From Brucella sp. 21LCYQ03 (lineage in GTDB: Bacteria > Pseudomonadota > Alphaproteobacteria > Rhizobiales > Rhizobiaceae), in contig NZ_JAMJWE010000026.1 of the NCBI RefSeq assembly GCF_023554105.1, forward strand, positions 1 through 37,460: a stretch of 37,460 nucleotides of DNA. The letters run 5' to 3'. Made by a program: the position numbers and the translations under genes. This document shows, in pieces, positions 25,076 through 33,218 of this stretch. The notes beneath the pieces are model-generated. The model ran no database searches. It was not told where the DNA came from and saw nothing but the letters and a program-made list of their open reading frames with translations. Numbering within the stretch: position 1 is the first letter of the stretch; each line of letters begins with the position of its first letter.

Positions 25076-25208
25076 GGTAGCTCTCCGTTTAAATTAATTG
25101 CAGTGAGTGTTTCACCGTGAGACTAAAATAGCAATGATCATGAAAATATAATTGAACAATAATATTGATATTGAATTTGCCTATATTTAAAATGTATAAT
25201 AAATACTG

Positions 25209-25240
25209 AAACAGTTATATATATCAATATATAACTGTTT
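25209..25240. repeat. Perfect AT-rich palindrome
   Basis: AAACAGTTATATAT (25209-25222), centre ATCA, ATATATAACTGTTT (25227-25240): 14-bp perfect arms. It lies between the start of the small exported protein gene and the terminator of the small-RNA candidate. It could be an operator for a dimeric repressor or a weak terminator for rightward transcription; there is no T run long enough to favour the latter strongly. Confidence 0.75.
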
Positions 25241-25252
25241 CGTTATTGCGAT

Positions 25253-25288
25253 AAAAAAGGCCATCTTCTTGCATCAAGAAGATGGCCT
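25253..25288 (-). terminator. Strong terminator of the small-RNA candidate
   Basis: On the minus strand AGGCCATCTTCTTG, loop ATG, CAAGAAGATGGCCT followed by T6: a perfect 14-bp stem. The T run lies on the minus strand only (A6 at 25253-25258), so it ends leftward transcription. The nearest minus-strand gene, the hydrolase at 25786, ends about 500 bp away, so a separate short transcript is more likely to use it. Confidence 0.85.
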
Positions 25289-25390
25289 GGTGAGGCAAGT
25301 GGGGAGGGGAAGCCCAGAAAGGAGAGAGACTGGGTCGATACACTTACCTCTGGTCAAACCTCGTTGGGGGCTGTTGAGGTTATGGTTCAA
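25253..25390 (-). ncRNA. Candidate small regulatory RNA with C-rich loops
   Basis: A minus-strand unit of about 138 nt: -10 box TATAGT (25402-25397), inferred start near 25390, 5' hairpin AACCTC/GAGGTT (25381-25376 with 25362-25357) exposing CAGCCCCCAAC in its loop, an unpaired stretch with CTTCCCCTCCCC (25312-25301), and a perfect 14-bp terminator with T6. C-rich loops facing ribosome-site sequences are typical of several alphaproteobacterial trans-acting sRNAs such as the alpha-r14 (NfeR1) group; I do not claim family membership. No open frame with a ribosome site fits inside. A copy of the recurrent motif sits just upstream. Confidence 0.6.
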
Positions 25391-25420
25391 AGTTACACTA
25401 TAATCAAAAAATCAGAAGCT

Positions 25421-25433
25421 GCACTTAGGTGTA
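25421..25433 (+). promoter_or_regulatory. Recurrent motif at the small-RNA promoter
   Basis: GCACTTAGGTGTA, two differences from the consensus (first two bases). It ends 18 bp upstream of the sRNA -10 box, so it overlaps where a -35 would be, centred near -37. That position is typical for an activator contacting polymerase directly. No good -35 hexamer is present. Confidence 0.45.
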
Positions 25434-25785
25434 GGTTATGCAGACCATAGAATTGGGCGCGAGTAATGGAACTATTCGTATGACTCGATCAGAATATTGT
25501 TCTGAAACTGATTTGTTTTAGAAATTAGAATGCGTTATTATGTTGCTCCGGCAAAATTTTCTGGTCACATCATAGCTTTTATAGAAAGTTCGTTTATTAG
25601 CGCTTGATGAGATCTTATTGACAGCGAGAAGTTGCCAGCTGCTGCGTACTCACGACGTTCTGTTCGAAAAATATTCAGGTAGCATCGTCTGCTTCTGATT
25701 GAATGACGATCGTGCTCATGGCGAAAATGCATAATGCGGGAGCGCGAGCCCCCGGATTATGCGAGATGATGCTAACTGGCTACAA
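25434..25785. other. Intergenic stretch, nothing recognised
   Basis: Between the sRNA promoter and the stop of the hydrolase gene I see no open frame with a ribosome site, no strong hairpin and no repeat. The sequence is AT-rich. Confidence 0.5.
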
Positions 25786-26766
25786 TCAGCCTTTGATGAA
25801 TGCCAGTAGATCGGGATTGATAACATCTGCATGTGTAGTCAGCATGCCGTGAGGGTAGCCCTCATAGATCTTTAGCACGCTTCCCTTGATGAGCTTATGC
25901 TGGAGCAGCGCCGCATCCTTGTAGGGAACAATCTGGTCGTCACTTCCCTGTGTGACGAGCGTTGGAACTTTGATGTCCTTGAGATCCTGCGTCTGATCGG
26001 TTTCAGAGAATGCTTTGATGCCGTCATAATGCGGCTTGGCGCCGCCCATCATACCCTGGCGCCACCAGTTATCGATCACTCCTTGGGAAACCTTTGCATC
26101 TGGACGGTTGAAACCATAAAACGGACCGGAAGCAACGTCGCGGTAAAACTGTGCACGATTGGCGGCAAGCGCTTCACGATAGCCATTAAACACCTCGATC
26201 GGTGTGCCATCAGGATTTGCAGCAGTTTTAAGCATCAAAGGCGGGACTGAGCTGACCAGGATTGCCTTAGCGACGCGGCCCTGTGGCTGTCCATATCGGG
26301 CGACATACCGCGCAACTTCGCCGCCGCCTGTGGAATGACCAATGTGGATTGCATCGCGCAGATCAAGATGCTCAACAACTGCAGATGCATCGGCGGCATA
26401 ATGGTCCATGTCGTGCCCGCCGCTCACTTGCGACGATCGGCCATGTCCGCGGCGGTCATGCGCTACGACACGATATCCCTTATTCAGGAAATACAGCATC
26501 TGCGTGTCCCAGTCATCAGCCGATAGGGGCCAGCCGTGGTGGAAAACAATTACCTGGGCGTCACGAGGACCCCAATCCTTAAAGAAAATTTCGACGCCGT
26601 CTTTGGTCGTGACGAATTCTTCGGCCATGATACTTGCTCCTTGAGGGATATTGGTGATGGTTTTACGCTCCGTCGCTAAAGCGGGTACTGCAGCGACTAA
26701 TGTCAGCCCTGCACCGGCTATCAATGCCTGACGACGGTTGAGGGAAGGATTGAATTCTTTTGTCAT
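25786..26766 (-). CDS. Alpha/beta hydrolase, non-haem chloroperoxidase-like, with Tat-type leader
   Basis: A 326-residue protein from ATG 26766, chosen because GGAG lies 6-9 nt upstream (the frame opens at 26787). The leader has a twin-arginine pattern ([19 protein letters not shown]) with a cleavage-like ALATE. The hydrolase body has [11 protein letters not shown] (oxyanion region), nucleophile serine in GHSTGGGE, acid in [10 protein letters not shown] and base histidine in YPHGM: the pattern of cofactor-free chloroperoxidases/esterases. Usual homologues start near [11 protein letters not shown]; that methionine (26628) has its own AAGGAG 8 nt upstream, so a second cytoplasmic product of 280 residues is possible. 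It is monocistronic. Confidence 0.9.
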   Translation of the reverse strand: MTKEFNPSLNRRQALIAGAGLTLVAAVPALATERKTITNIPQGASIMAEEFVTTKDGVEIFFKDWGPRDAQVIVFHHGWPLSADDWDTQMLYFLNKGYRVVAHDRRGHGRSSQVSGGHDMDHYAADASAVVEHLDLRDAIHIGHSTGGGEVARYVARYGQPQGRVAKAILVSSVPPLMLKTAANPDGTPIEVFNGYREALAANRAQFYRDVASGPFYGFNRPDAKVSQGVIDNWWRQGMMGGAKPHYDGIKAFSETDQTQDLKDIKVPTLVTQGSDDQIVPYKDAALLQHKLIKGSVLKIYEGYPHGMLTTHADVINPDLLAFIKG

Positions 26767-27131
26767 AACGGTCTCCATTGCAGACACTGCATTGGCTTCA
26801 AGCCCTGCCTGATGACTGGAGATTAAGAGGAGACGTCTTCTCAGGATTGAACGATCCGGCTTTATTTTGACAAATGATCATAAACTTCACACTGTGAGGT
26901 CATGCCGAAGCGCGACTTTTCGGTTTAAGCTTACGTAAAACGTTCGACTCGAGAGAATAGCCGACATTGTCTGGCGTTGTAGCCCATCTCAGAATTTGAA
27001 GATAAATGTCCTAAAATCTAATAATTTGTATGTGACGATTGCAATCATTTGTCACTATATCGCACCTTATTGACTTTTTACCTGTATGTTAGCGTTAGTT
27101 GCTGATCCCCAATGCTCTTAAGGTGAGTGAG
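26767..27131. other. Divergent intergenic region
   Basis: It must hold the promoters of the leftward hydrolase and of the rightward kinase-like gene. A TTGACT at 27070-27075 is a possible -35 for the latter but has no good -10 at normal spacing. No gene, hairpin or copy of the recurrent motif is seen. Confidence 0.4.
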
Positions 27132-28367
27132 ATGAGCAACGAGCAAGAATGGTCAGGCGGTGCTGGATTAGTATCTAGCGCTCGCTCAGGGTTTCACGTT
27201 TCAAAATTACTCGAAGTTATTGTTGAATTCGGATCGGCGCAGGAAGTTGTCCTGCTAAGTGATTATGAATGCGGTTTGGTTGTGCAGGGTTACGCAGCAG
27301 CCGATAAGGTTATAAACACAGGCAGCGGACAGGACCCTCACGTTGGATGCAATCTTGCTATGATTAGCATTGTGAAGGAGGTATTGCGATCTGACCAAAC
27401 TTACGAGGGAAATGATGACGCAAGCGATGCGAACATTCTTTGCCTGCCCGTTACAGTGATGCAGTCGAAGAAAGCCGCTTTGTACATCCGCTCAAGGGGA
27501 TCAGAAAGTGTATTTTCTATTGCGGATAAAAGCGCTTTTGAATTGTTTAGCATTACCCTCGGCCGGGTCATTGATTTCGAGCATTATAACTCAGCAGAGG
27601 TTACAATAGCCGGTTATGATGAGAACGCGACAGTGCTCGACAAAACTGTATCAGTTGCTAACCCAAGTTATATTGATCCGTCTGATCTGGCAGAAGTTGC
27701 AAAATCGATAGCGATCGAGATTAATAACTCGCTTACCGCCATAGTGGCTCATGCAAGTGCTGCTTTACGGTGGCTGGATCAGGGCGATTCCCAGATTTAC
27801 CGAGCTAAGCAGTCCCTGGACAAAATAGTGTCAGCAGCCTTTTCAGCTGGTGGCATTATTACCGTTTACAAATCTGTCGGGAAAGAGAAATGTTTTGACG
27901 CAGATCTGGTAGATATCAAAAAGGCTGTCGGACGCGCCCTGGAGGAATTGGAACATGAGTTTCTTGAATTTGATATTATCACCGACTGTAGTCTACTAGA
28001 TGAAGGGCTCGTATTCGTCGAGCCAAAGCAGCTTCACCAGGCACTCGTCAATATTATTAGCGCTACCCTTGACAGCTTGAAAGCCTCATCCATGACAAAG
28101 AAACTTAGAATACAGGGAGAACAGCGTCATCATGAGTTCATCGTCAAAATATCGGATGATGCGCGCCCATCGGTGCGCAATAGGAGCGGTTTAGGTTTAA
28201 ATGCCGCCAATCAGCTGACGAGGGAAATAAAACTAGCGATTGCCAATACTTTAGCGCATGTGCAGGGAGGCGGTCTCACTTTATCAACCTCTGACCAAAG
28301 CGAAAGAACCATAGAACTCAGCCTCCCTAACACGAAAAGGCAGCGATATTTATACTTTCCAAAGTAA
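27132..28367 (+). CDS. Degenerate histidine kinase-like protein (predicted pseudokinase)
   Basis: A 411-residue soluble protein from ATG 27132 (AAGG upstream; the frame is open back to TTG 27099). Residues about 20-150 look like a GAF domain; 185-400 align with the DHp and ATPase domains of the kinase at 12294. Key residues are lost: the phospho-acceptor position is Ile195 (SIAIEINNSL versus SLAHELNQPL), the second N-box Asn is Ala311 (LVNIISATLD), and the G1 box DSGPG is DDARP (342-346). The later GLGL and GGG regions remain. Reading frame and fold text are well kept, so it is probably a functional sensor or scaffold without kinase activity. An AraC gene follows 133 bp later on the same strand. 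Confidence 0.8.
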   Translation: MSNEQEWSGGAGLVSSARSGFHVSKLLEVIVEFGSAQEVVLLSDYECGLVVQGYAAADKVINTGSGQDPHVGCNLAMISIVKEVLRSDQTYEGNDDASDANILCLPVTVMQSKKAALYIRSRGSESVFSIADKSAFELFSITLGRVIDFEHYNSAEVTIAGYDENATVLDKTVSVANPSYIDPSDLAEVAKSIAIEINNSLTAIVAHASAALRWLDQGDSQIYRAKQSLDKIVSAAFSAGGIITVYKSVGKEKCFDADLVDIKKAVGRALEELEHEFLEFDIITDCSLLDEGLVFVEPKQLHQALVNIISATLDSLKASSMTKKLRIQGEQRHHEFIVKISDDARPSVRNRSGLGLNAANQLTREIKLAIANTLAHVQGGGLTLSTSDQSERTIELSLPNTKRQRYLYFPK

Positions 28368-28500
28368 ATACAATGGAAAGCGTTTGGACTCGAACATGCA
28401 CTCACTCGTTTTTTTGTCTGTTCACATTTACGAACAAGAATATTCAAGTTCTTGGAAAATATCATTACCATTGAGATTGGAGTTGAATGGAGATTAGACC

Positions 28501-29439
28501 GTGACGAAAAGCACAATAGCAAACAACAGTGATATGGATTATCTTATAACCCAACCAGTCCCGGAACTGTCCATTTCAGCACTTAGTGGAAAGCTTTTCT
28601 CAGCCACCAGGCTGACGAGAAGTACAGACGGTCACGGTTTGACAGATGAACATCTTCAGGAGGATGCTTTTCTTTTATCCATGCAGCTTCGTGATTACCA
28701 GGGAGCCTTATGGGTCGACGGCTCAGAGCTAGGCTTTCGGGGGGCAGGAGCTGGAAGTTTTACCGTGTATGACTACTCGCGTGTATGGTCTGCCGACCTG
28801 CAATCCAGCTTTGATTGCGTGAATTTCCATATATCGCGACGTGCTTTAATCACACTTGAACAAGAGATTGGTACTCAAAGATTCCGCGATTTCAATATAG
28901 CTCCCGGCGAAAACATGAATGATCCCGTCGTTAGTGGTATTGTAAGCTCAATGCTTCCGTTTTTCGACGGGCGCCATCAGGCCAGTCAGCTCATGCTGGA
29001 CTACTTCGGCGCAGGTTTGATCGTTCATTTGTTATCTACTTACGGGAATGTGCAGCAATCTGCGGCGTTCAGAAGAGGCGGTTTGACTCATCAACAGCTC
29101 AGCCGTGCAAAAGATTTATTGGCGGCGAATATAACAGGTGACGTTTCACTTTCAGAAATTGCGAGAGAATGTGGCCTTTCGATTTCCTACTTTTCCCGCG
29201 CTTTTAAAGTTTCGACCGGACGATCCCCTTATAAATGGATGATGGATCACAAAATTGAAATTGCCACGGATCTGCTCAAAAATACATCCTTATCCATCGG
29301 AGAGATCGCCGCACGTTGCGGCTTCTCAGATCAGGCACATTTTACACGCACATTTAGGACACTAAAGGGAGGAACGCCTCTGTCGTGGCGAAAGTCAGAA
29401 CAGAAGTTATGGTCGATTCCATTAACAATCACCGTATAG
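28501..29439 (+). CDS. AraC-family transcriptional regulator
   Basis: A 312-residue regulator starting at GTG 28501 with GGAG about 9 nt upstream. The C-terminal domain (about 205-305) has the two helix-turn-helix units VSLSEIARECGLSISYFSRA and LSIGEIAARCGFSDQAHFTR. The N-terminal 180 residues are an AraC-binding-like domain (DYSRVWSADLQSSFDCVNFH). It is similar in layout to the AraC gene at 16230 and lies downstream of the degenerate kinase, so the pair may act together. Targets and ligand unknown. Confidence 0.9.
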   Translation: MTKSTIANNSDMDYLITQPVPELSISALSGKLFSATRLTRSTDGHGLTDEHLQEDAFLLSMQLRDYQGALWVDGSELGFRGAGAGSFTVYDYSRVWSADLQSSFDCVNFHISRRALITLEQEIGTQRFRDFNIAPGENMNDPVVSGIVSSMLPFFDGRHQASQLMLDYFGAGLIVHLLSTYGNVQQSAAFRRGGLTHQQLSRAKDLLAANITGDVSLSEIARECGLSISYFSRAFKVSTGRSPYKWMMDHKIEIATDLLKNTSLSIGEIAARCGFSDQAHFTRTFRTLKGGTPLSWRKSEQKLWSIPLTITV

Positions 29440-30073
29440 CCAACCGTCAAGATGTCTGGATGAGAACACTGTTATAAACATGCATTAAAGCGCCCTTAAA
29501 TCTATTTTGCGGCCCGAAGCTGCGGCCGCCTTACCAGTTGGCAAACGTTTCGCTTCCTATCGAGTAGGTACTGAGGAACGTTTGAGTTCAGTATACAGGC
29601 ATTCACGCATACTAAGCGCGACCAAATGCCTTCACTACACACATGTAAGTCATGCGGTGTCTCACGAAGGCCGCATGACCGACGAGTACAACGCAGGTCT
29701 TTGCTAAATGCTAATTTTCGTAATCGAGTATGCTCCGGATGAAATACTTGGGTTCCGCTCTGACTGCATATGCAAAAGCTGGTATTAGCATTTTGAGAAT
29801 GTCCTGATAGAGTTCGATGCGACGCTCAAAAGACAATTCAGCAAGTGGAAGTAAAAATCCAAAGTTCCGATTGTGCTCACCGGCCATTTGAATGACATAC
29901 GAACAATAATAGCAGATGCGTCACAAGCCCACGCCAAGGCTACGTAGTCAGCAGAAGAAGCGTTCGTAGATGATTACGTCGTCGCAACTTCATTTGAGCA
30001 AGATAACTGAAAATAATCCCACGAACGAACGTCATACAATTCCTACGTTGAGTCTGCTTATGTGATACTCCTA
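29440..30073. other. Gene-poor stretch
   Basis: It lies between the AraC stop and the MFS stop. Apart from the short minus-strand coding-like segment at 29711-29886, nothing is supported. A 66-codon plus-strand frame at 29507 looks random. Confidence 0.5.
29711..29886 (-). pseudogene. Possible gene remnant (C-terminal fragment)
   Basis: The minus-strand frame reads MAGEHNRNFGFLLPLAELSF and later ILKMLIPAFAYAVRAEPKYF, ending in a stop at 29713-29711. Composition is protein-like, unlike the surroundings, but no ribosome site precedes the first ATG and the frame is blocked by a stop about 30 bp upstream. It may be the 3' end of a decayed gene. Family not recognised. Confidence 0.3.
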
Positions 30074-31291
30074 CTAATGCTGGGCAGCAATCGAGCTGCG
30101 AACACGATAAGCGACGAACTGAATGGCCAGCGCTACGATGGCGAGCAAACCGCCCAGCAGGCTTACATCAAGCCAGCCGCCATGTTTCCATACGAGCGTC
30201 GAGAGTGCAGCGCCCGCCGCTCCACCAAGGAACATGGCCGTCATGAAGATGGTATTGAGGCGGCTCCTTGCTTCCGGATCAAGTGCATAGATGATGTGCT
30301 GATTGGAAACCAGAGCGCTCTGGATGCCGAAATCGAGCACGATCACACCAATGACCAGCGCGATAAGCGAAGACCAGAGGCCGAAGATCACCCACGAAAT
30401 CAGCGTGAGGATTGCGCCCATAAGCACGACAAAGTGCGGACCTTTGCGGTCGGCAATCCGGCCTGCAAATGGCGCTGCAAAAACACCAACTGCACCCACA
30501 ATACCGAAGAGACCGGCCACATCTGCGCCCAAGCCAAATTCAGGCGTTTGCAGGTAAAGCGCGAGAATAGTCCAGAAGGCCGTGAAGGCTGCAAAAAGCG
30601 CTGCCTGCGTCAGTGCTGCAATGCGAAGGGCACTGTGTGTTTTCCAGATTTTAGCCAGCGAACGGATCGCCGTGTGATAACGCATATGCGATGTTGAACG
30701 ATGGTTCGGCAGCGCAAAAAACATCAGCAAACCGGCAAAGAGCGCCAGCGGTACGCCGATCCAGAACATTTCGCGCCAGCCAGCATGTTCACCGACAAAG
30801 CCGGAAAGCGTACGGCTGAACAGAATGCCCGAAAGGACGCCCGCCATAACCGTGCCGATGGTCGCGCCGCGCTTTTCAGGCACGGCAAGCGACGCCGCAA
30901 ACGGCACGATCTGCTGTGCGACTGTCGAGCTTGCACCCACGATGAGTGATGCAATCACCAGAGCCAGCGCCGATGGTGCGAGAGCCGCAATGGCAAGCGC
31001 TACTGCCAGAATTATGAATTGGCCGATAATTAGCTTGCGCCGGTGAACGATATCCCCCAACGGAAGCAGGAAGAACAAACCAGCGGCATAGCCAAGCTGC
31101 GTGGCGGTCGGGATAAGGCTCGTCATCGGATCATTTGGAAAATCGGCTTCAATGATCCCAAGCATTGGCTGATTGTAATAGATATTTGCAACCGCCACGC
31201 CGCTGGCTACGGCCATTGCGAACAGAGCCCCTTTGCCGATACCAGCGCTGGCTTGCCCGGCTTGCATTGAAGATTGGCTTTTATCGTCCAT
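30074..31291 (-). CDS. MFS transporter (DHA1-type)
   Basis: A 405-residue, 12-helix transporter. ANIYYNQPMLGIIEADF near residue 35 is typical of a DHA1 subgroup; LPLGDIVHRRKLIIG is motif A; the central loop (about 200-225) is basic. It probably exports drugs or metabolites. It is divergent from the LysR regulator at 31500 (208 bp between starts), the usual arrangement for a LysR-controlled transporter. Base composition is visibly more GC-rich than the 15-30 kb region, suggesting ancestral chromosome. Confidence 0.93.
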   Translation of the reverse strand: MDDKSQSSMQAGQASAGIGKGALFAMAVASGVAVANIYYNQPMLGIIEADFPNDPMTSLIPTATQLGYAAGLFFLLPLGDIVHRRKLIIGQFIILAVALAIAALAPSALALVIASLIVGASSTVAQQIVPFAASLAVPEKRGATIGTVMAGVLSGILFSRTLSGFVGEHAGWREMFWIGVPLALFAGLLMFFALPNHRSTSHMRYHTAIRSLAKIWKTHSALRIAALTQAALFAAFTAFWTILALYLQTPEFGLGADVAGLFGIVGAVGVFAAPFAGRIADRKGPHFVVLMGAILTLISWVIFGLWSSLIALVIGVIVLDFGIQSALVSNQHIIYALDPEARSRLNTIFMTAMFLGGAAGAALSTLVWKHGGWLDVSLLGGLLAIVALAIQFVAYRVRSSIAAQH

Positions 31292-31499
31292 TTTGCTGCC
31301 CTCTTATGGTTGGTCCCGAGGAAAGTGGGAGGCGCTTTCCGGCGGAACGATGCGTGAAAAACTTTCGGATAGGGCGGCTATCAAAGGCACCTTGAAGTGA
31401 GAGCCGCTCTATCGCGATCGGTGCCTGACTATCTAGCTTTTTATCGATTTTCGCTTTAGTGATCTTGAATGATCTGCCTGTATAAAGAAAATCGATATA

Positions 31500-32396
31500 A
31501 TGAATACGGATGACATTGTTGTATTTCTGGCGGCAGTGAATGCCGGAAGCCTGGCTGAAGCGGCCCGAAGGCTTGGTCTCCAACCGATGGTTGCCACACG
31601 CCGTCTCGCTGCTCTTGAAACAATGCTCGGTGTCCGGCTGCTGCATCGCACGACACGTTCGCTTTCGCTGACACCTGAAGGTGAAACCTTCCTGCCTTTT
31701 GCGCGCGCCATGATCGAAAATGAAACCGAAGCCAAAGCGCTGCTGCGGGCAGAAGCCAGAGGTGCGGCAGGTCTTTTGCGTGTTTCGGTTCCCGTCGCCT
31801 TTGGCCTTCGCTATGTCACGCCGTTTGTGCCGCAACTTCTTGAGCAGAATCCAGAATTGCGTATCGCGCTTGATCTCACGGATCACTTGCCCGATCTGGT
31901 TGCGAGCGGGACGGATCTCGCGATCCGCATTGCCCGGCTGCGCGACAGCAGCCTGATTGCGCAGAAACTCAGCGACAATCCTCGTTGCATCGTTGCAAGC
32001 CCGGACTATCTGGCCAGACGCGGCATACCGCACGCGACTGATGAAATTGCAGAGCATGACTGCCTGCCGCTCGGCTCTGCAACACACTGGACTTTCTCGA
32101 CGCCCGAAGGTGAAAGGCACATTCGTCTTAACGCTCGCTTTTCCGCCAACACGATGGAGGGCTGTTATGCCACCTGTCTTGCGGGCGGTGGGCTTGCACT
32201 TCTATCGACCTGGTATGCGAGTGACGATGTGAAGGCCGGGCGTCTGGTCAGGCTCAATTTCGGTGAGGCAAGACCTGAAACGCTCAATATCTGGGCGGTC
32301 TATCCGACCACCAGACTGGTCTTGCCGAAGGTCCGGGTTTTCATTGCCGCATTGAAGGAGGCCATTGCGGCATCGGCTGAAAACTTTCACGCGTGA
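31500..32396 (+). CDS. LysR-family transcriptional regulator
   Basis: A 298-residue regulator. The N-terminal winged helix-turn-helix (1-60) has VNAGSLAEAARRLGLQPMVA and HRTTRSLSLTPEGETF; the remainder is the substrate-binding domain (LLRVSVPVAFGLRYVTPFVP). It belongs to the DsdA/AaeR-like group by its text pattern. It is divergent from the MFS gene, which it likely controls, and ends 4 bp before the convergent AraC gene stop. The ATG at 31500 has only a weak ribosome site. Confidence 0.94.
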   Translation: MNTDDIVVFLAAVNAGSLAEAARRLGLQPMVATRRLAALETMLGVRLLHRTTRSLSLTPEGETFLPFARAMIENETEAKALLRAEARGAAGLLRVSVPVAFGLRYVTPFVPQLLEQNPELRIALDLTDHLPDLVASGTDLAIRIARLRDSSLIAQKLSDNPRCIVASPDYLARRGIPHATDEIAEHDCLPLGSATHWTFSTPEGERHIRLNARFSANTMEGCYATCLAGGGLALLSTWYASDDVKAGRLVRLNFGEARPETLNIWAVYPTTRLVLPKVRVFIAALKEAIAASAENFHA

Positions 32397-32400
32397 AATG

Positions 32401-33006
32401 TCAGTAGATTTCCGCGACTGCGAGTTTCGCCCTAACATTCGCCCCGATATTCGGACGTGTCTGATAACGGCGCCATGCGCTTGGTGTCGTACCGGTGATC
32501 CGGCGAAATACGCGCGACAGGTGAGCCTGATCGGAAAGGCCGCAATCAAGCGCGATTTCGCAGAGAGGCGCGTTACTGTTGAGCATCTTGTCCTTGGCAG
32601 ATTCGACACGGCGCTGGATCACATAATTATGTGGTGAAACGCCAAAGCTATTCTTGAAGGCTGCCGAGAAGTAGCTGGTGCTGAGCTTGACCTGACGCGC
32701 CATTTCATCAAGCGAAATCGTGTAGGAAATGCGCTCATCGATAAAGCGGCACACACGCTTGATCTGCCAGGGCGCCAGTCCGCCGCCGACGATCCGATCC
32801 GCCACATCATTGCCGTCAACCATGCGTGTGCCGAGCAGGCTTGAAGCCTGATTGACCAGATCGATAGCGATTGTCTCATCTTCTTCGAGAAGCTTTACGG
32901 CATTCAACAACAGGGTCGAGACCTTGATTGATGTCTCGGTTGCGAACTTGTCGAGGGGAAGGCGTGGCTGCTTGTGGTCAACTGGCGTTGCGAAATGTGA
33001 CATCAT
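32401..33006 (-). CDS. Short AraC-family regulator
   Basis: A 201-residue protein with the AraC DNA-binding domain at its C-terminal half (ISLDEMARQVKLSTSYFSAA, then PLCEIALDCGLSDQAHLSRV) and only about 90 residues before it, too short for a normal ligand domain. GGGAG lies a few bases before ATG 33006; the next codon is also ATG. The region upstream, shared with the dps terminator, has two copies of the recurrent motif; the nearer overlaps the expected -35 of a CATAGT -10 (33087-33082). This suggests control by the same factor as the kinase operon. Confidence 0.9.
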   Translation of the reverse strand: MMSHFATPVDHKQPRLPLDKFATETSIKVSTLLLNAVKLLEEDETIAIDLVNQASSLLGTRMVDGNDVADRIVGGGLAPWQIKRVCRFIDERISYTISLDEMARQVKLSTSYFSAAFKNSFGVSPHNYVIQRRVESAKDKMLNSNAPLCEIALDCGLSDQAHLSRVFRRITGTTPSAWRRYQTRPNIGANVRAKLAVAEIY

Positions 33007-33099
33007 CGATCTCCCGTAAAATCGTTGAACTGCGTTGGATATGGGAGGATTTTGCGATGATGTCGCACTCTGCGAAACCGTACTATGAGTGCAAAACCA

Positions 33100-33135
33100 T
33101 ACACCTCAGTTTTTGCTATTCTATACTTGGGTATA
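33100..33135. promoter_or_regulatory. Inverted pair of recurrent motifs upstream of the short AraC gene
   Basis: AAACTGAGGTGTA on the minus strand (33112-33100, two differences) and ATACTTGGGTATA on the plus strand (33123-33135, one difference), centres 23 bp apart. They lie about 95-130 bp before the AraC start and 40-80 bp from the dps terminator. Confidence 0.45.
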
Positions 33136-33171
33136 GGGTGGGCGTGTTTATGCTTCACTTCGGGCGCAAAC

Positions 33172-33195
33172 AAAAAAAGGGGCCGACGGCCCCTT
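33172..33195 (-). terminator. dps terminator
   Basis: On the minus strand AAGGGGCC, loop GTC, GGCCCCTT and a T run (A7 at 33172-33178 on the plus strand): an 8-bp GC-rich stem 24 bp after the dps stop. Confidence 0.9.
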
Positions 33196-33218
33196 CTTTT
33201 CTGTGACTGATCCTGCGA

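Noticed and set aside
29507..29707. 66-codon plus-strand frame
   Set aside because: No ribosome site, random-looking composition.
30062..30697. 211-codon plus-strand frame opposite the MFS gene
   Set aside because: It is the antisense shadow of a clear 12-helix transporter, very rich in Arg, Cys and His, and has no family pattern.
31281..32120. 279-codon minus-strand frame opposite the LysR gene
   Set aside because: Antisense shadow of a strong LysR gene; composition is arginine-rich and unprotein-like, with no ribosome site.
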